Shown here: positions 63,526-64,000 of the stretch, in pieces
Position numbering within the stretch: the first letter of the stretch is position 1
How the letters are laid out: each line of letters starts with the position of its first letter
Assembly: GCA_012960115.1 (NCBI GenBank)
Contig: DUBX01000014.1
Coordinates: forward strand, 64,452-128,451
Direction: 5' to 3'
From: Porticoccaceae bacterium
Lineage (GTDB): Bacteria; Pseudomonadota; Gammaproteobacteria; Pseudomonadales; Porticoccaceae
Length of the DNA stretch: 64,000 nucleotides
Made by a program: the position numbers and the translations under genes
Notes under the pieces: generated by a model
Seen by the model: only the letters and a program-made list of their open reading frames with translations
Told to the model about the DNA's origin: nothing
The model's database searches: none

Positions 63526-63843
63526 CTAGGCATAAATCCCTGAGGATAAATAACGATCTCCTCTATCGCAGATAATTGTAACAATAACCGAATTCTCCAG
63601 TGTTTTAGATAACTCAAGAGCCGCGAAAACTGCACCTCCAGAGGACGCTCCACAAAATATACCCTCCTCTCGAACTAGTCGGCGCATAGTGTTCTCGGCG
63701 TCTGTCTGTGATATATCGATAACTTGATCAATATTTTTCTCATTAAAAATACCTGGCATATAAGCTTGTGGCCACCGACGAATTCCTGGGATAGAGGCTC
63801 CGTCTTCGGGCTGTAATCCAATTATTTGAACATTTTGGACAAG
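63526..63843 (-). pseudogene. cysM: Cysteine synthase B, C-terminal fragment (5' part missing)
   Basis: Open minus frame: VQNVQIIGLQPEDGASIPGIRRWPQAYMPGIF...EEGIFCGASSGGAVFAALEL...DRGDRYLSSGIYA*; an in-frame TAA at 63844-63846 ends CysM-like coding just upstream. Confidence 0.85.
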
Positions 63844-63962
63844 TTACATTTTTCATAAAAGGTTCTAAATATTCAATATTTTTATGTATAATTATGATTA
63901 TATTCCTGTTATTTTACTTAAATTTATGAAATAGTTTAAAAAACAGTCAATTTCATATACTT

Positions 63963-64000
63963 ATGATATTAAATAAAAAAATTGGAATAATTGGTGGTGG
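63963..64000 (+). CDS. Start of a possible Rossmann-fold (FAD/NAD-binding or PurK-like) protein, truncated by window edge
   Basis: ATG-initiated MILNKKIGIIGGG on the + strand in AT-rich DNA. Confidence 0.4.
   Translation, partial: MILNKKIGIIGG

Noticed and set aside
63450-63653. 67-aa ORF overlapping the cysM 3' region
   Set aside because: Out-of-frame with the recognizable CysM coding sequence; no family resemblance.

Overview
The window is a chromosomal segment from a gammaproteobacterium, with gene content and order resembling marine Pseudomonas/Cellvibrionales-type relatives. It is dominated by housekeeping genes. From the left: a complete-order minus-strand nuo operon (nuoN partial at the edge, nuoM to nuoA, nuoC and nuoD fused); a solitary 2869-aa secreted multidomain metalloprotease; purA-hisZ-DUF2065-hflCK-hflX-hfq-miaA-mutL-amiB/C-tsaE-nnrD/E; queG/orn/rsgA/rhodanese/psd; hemE; a CysJ-like diflavin reductase; an unusually long GltB (1826 aa); aroB-aroK; truncated pilQ and pilM remnants; mrcA/ponA; a HAD hydrolase, hslR, hslO; cytochrome c5, trpS, apeB, a 3-hydroxyisobutyrate dehydrogenase-like gene, tsaB, adk, mazG; and a truncated cysM that abuts a strongly AT-rich edge. 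I saw no CRISPR array, rRNA, convincing tRNA or IS element. The items most worth a second look are: (1) a long, atypical GltB with a CysJ-like diflavin reductase where gltD is expected; (2) a pilMNOPQ deletion scar that leaves only the pilM 5' end and pilQ 3' end; (3) a giant protease in which two 7-repeat LVIVD propellers each appear nested inside a split cadherin-like domain; (4) an abrupt composition break that truncates cysM near 63,840; and (5) further apparent losses relative to Pseudomonas-like synteny (motAB, the damX-like gene, relA/rlmD). Synteny comparisons are from memory, not from a database search.
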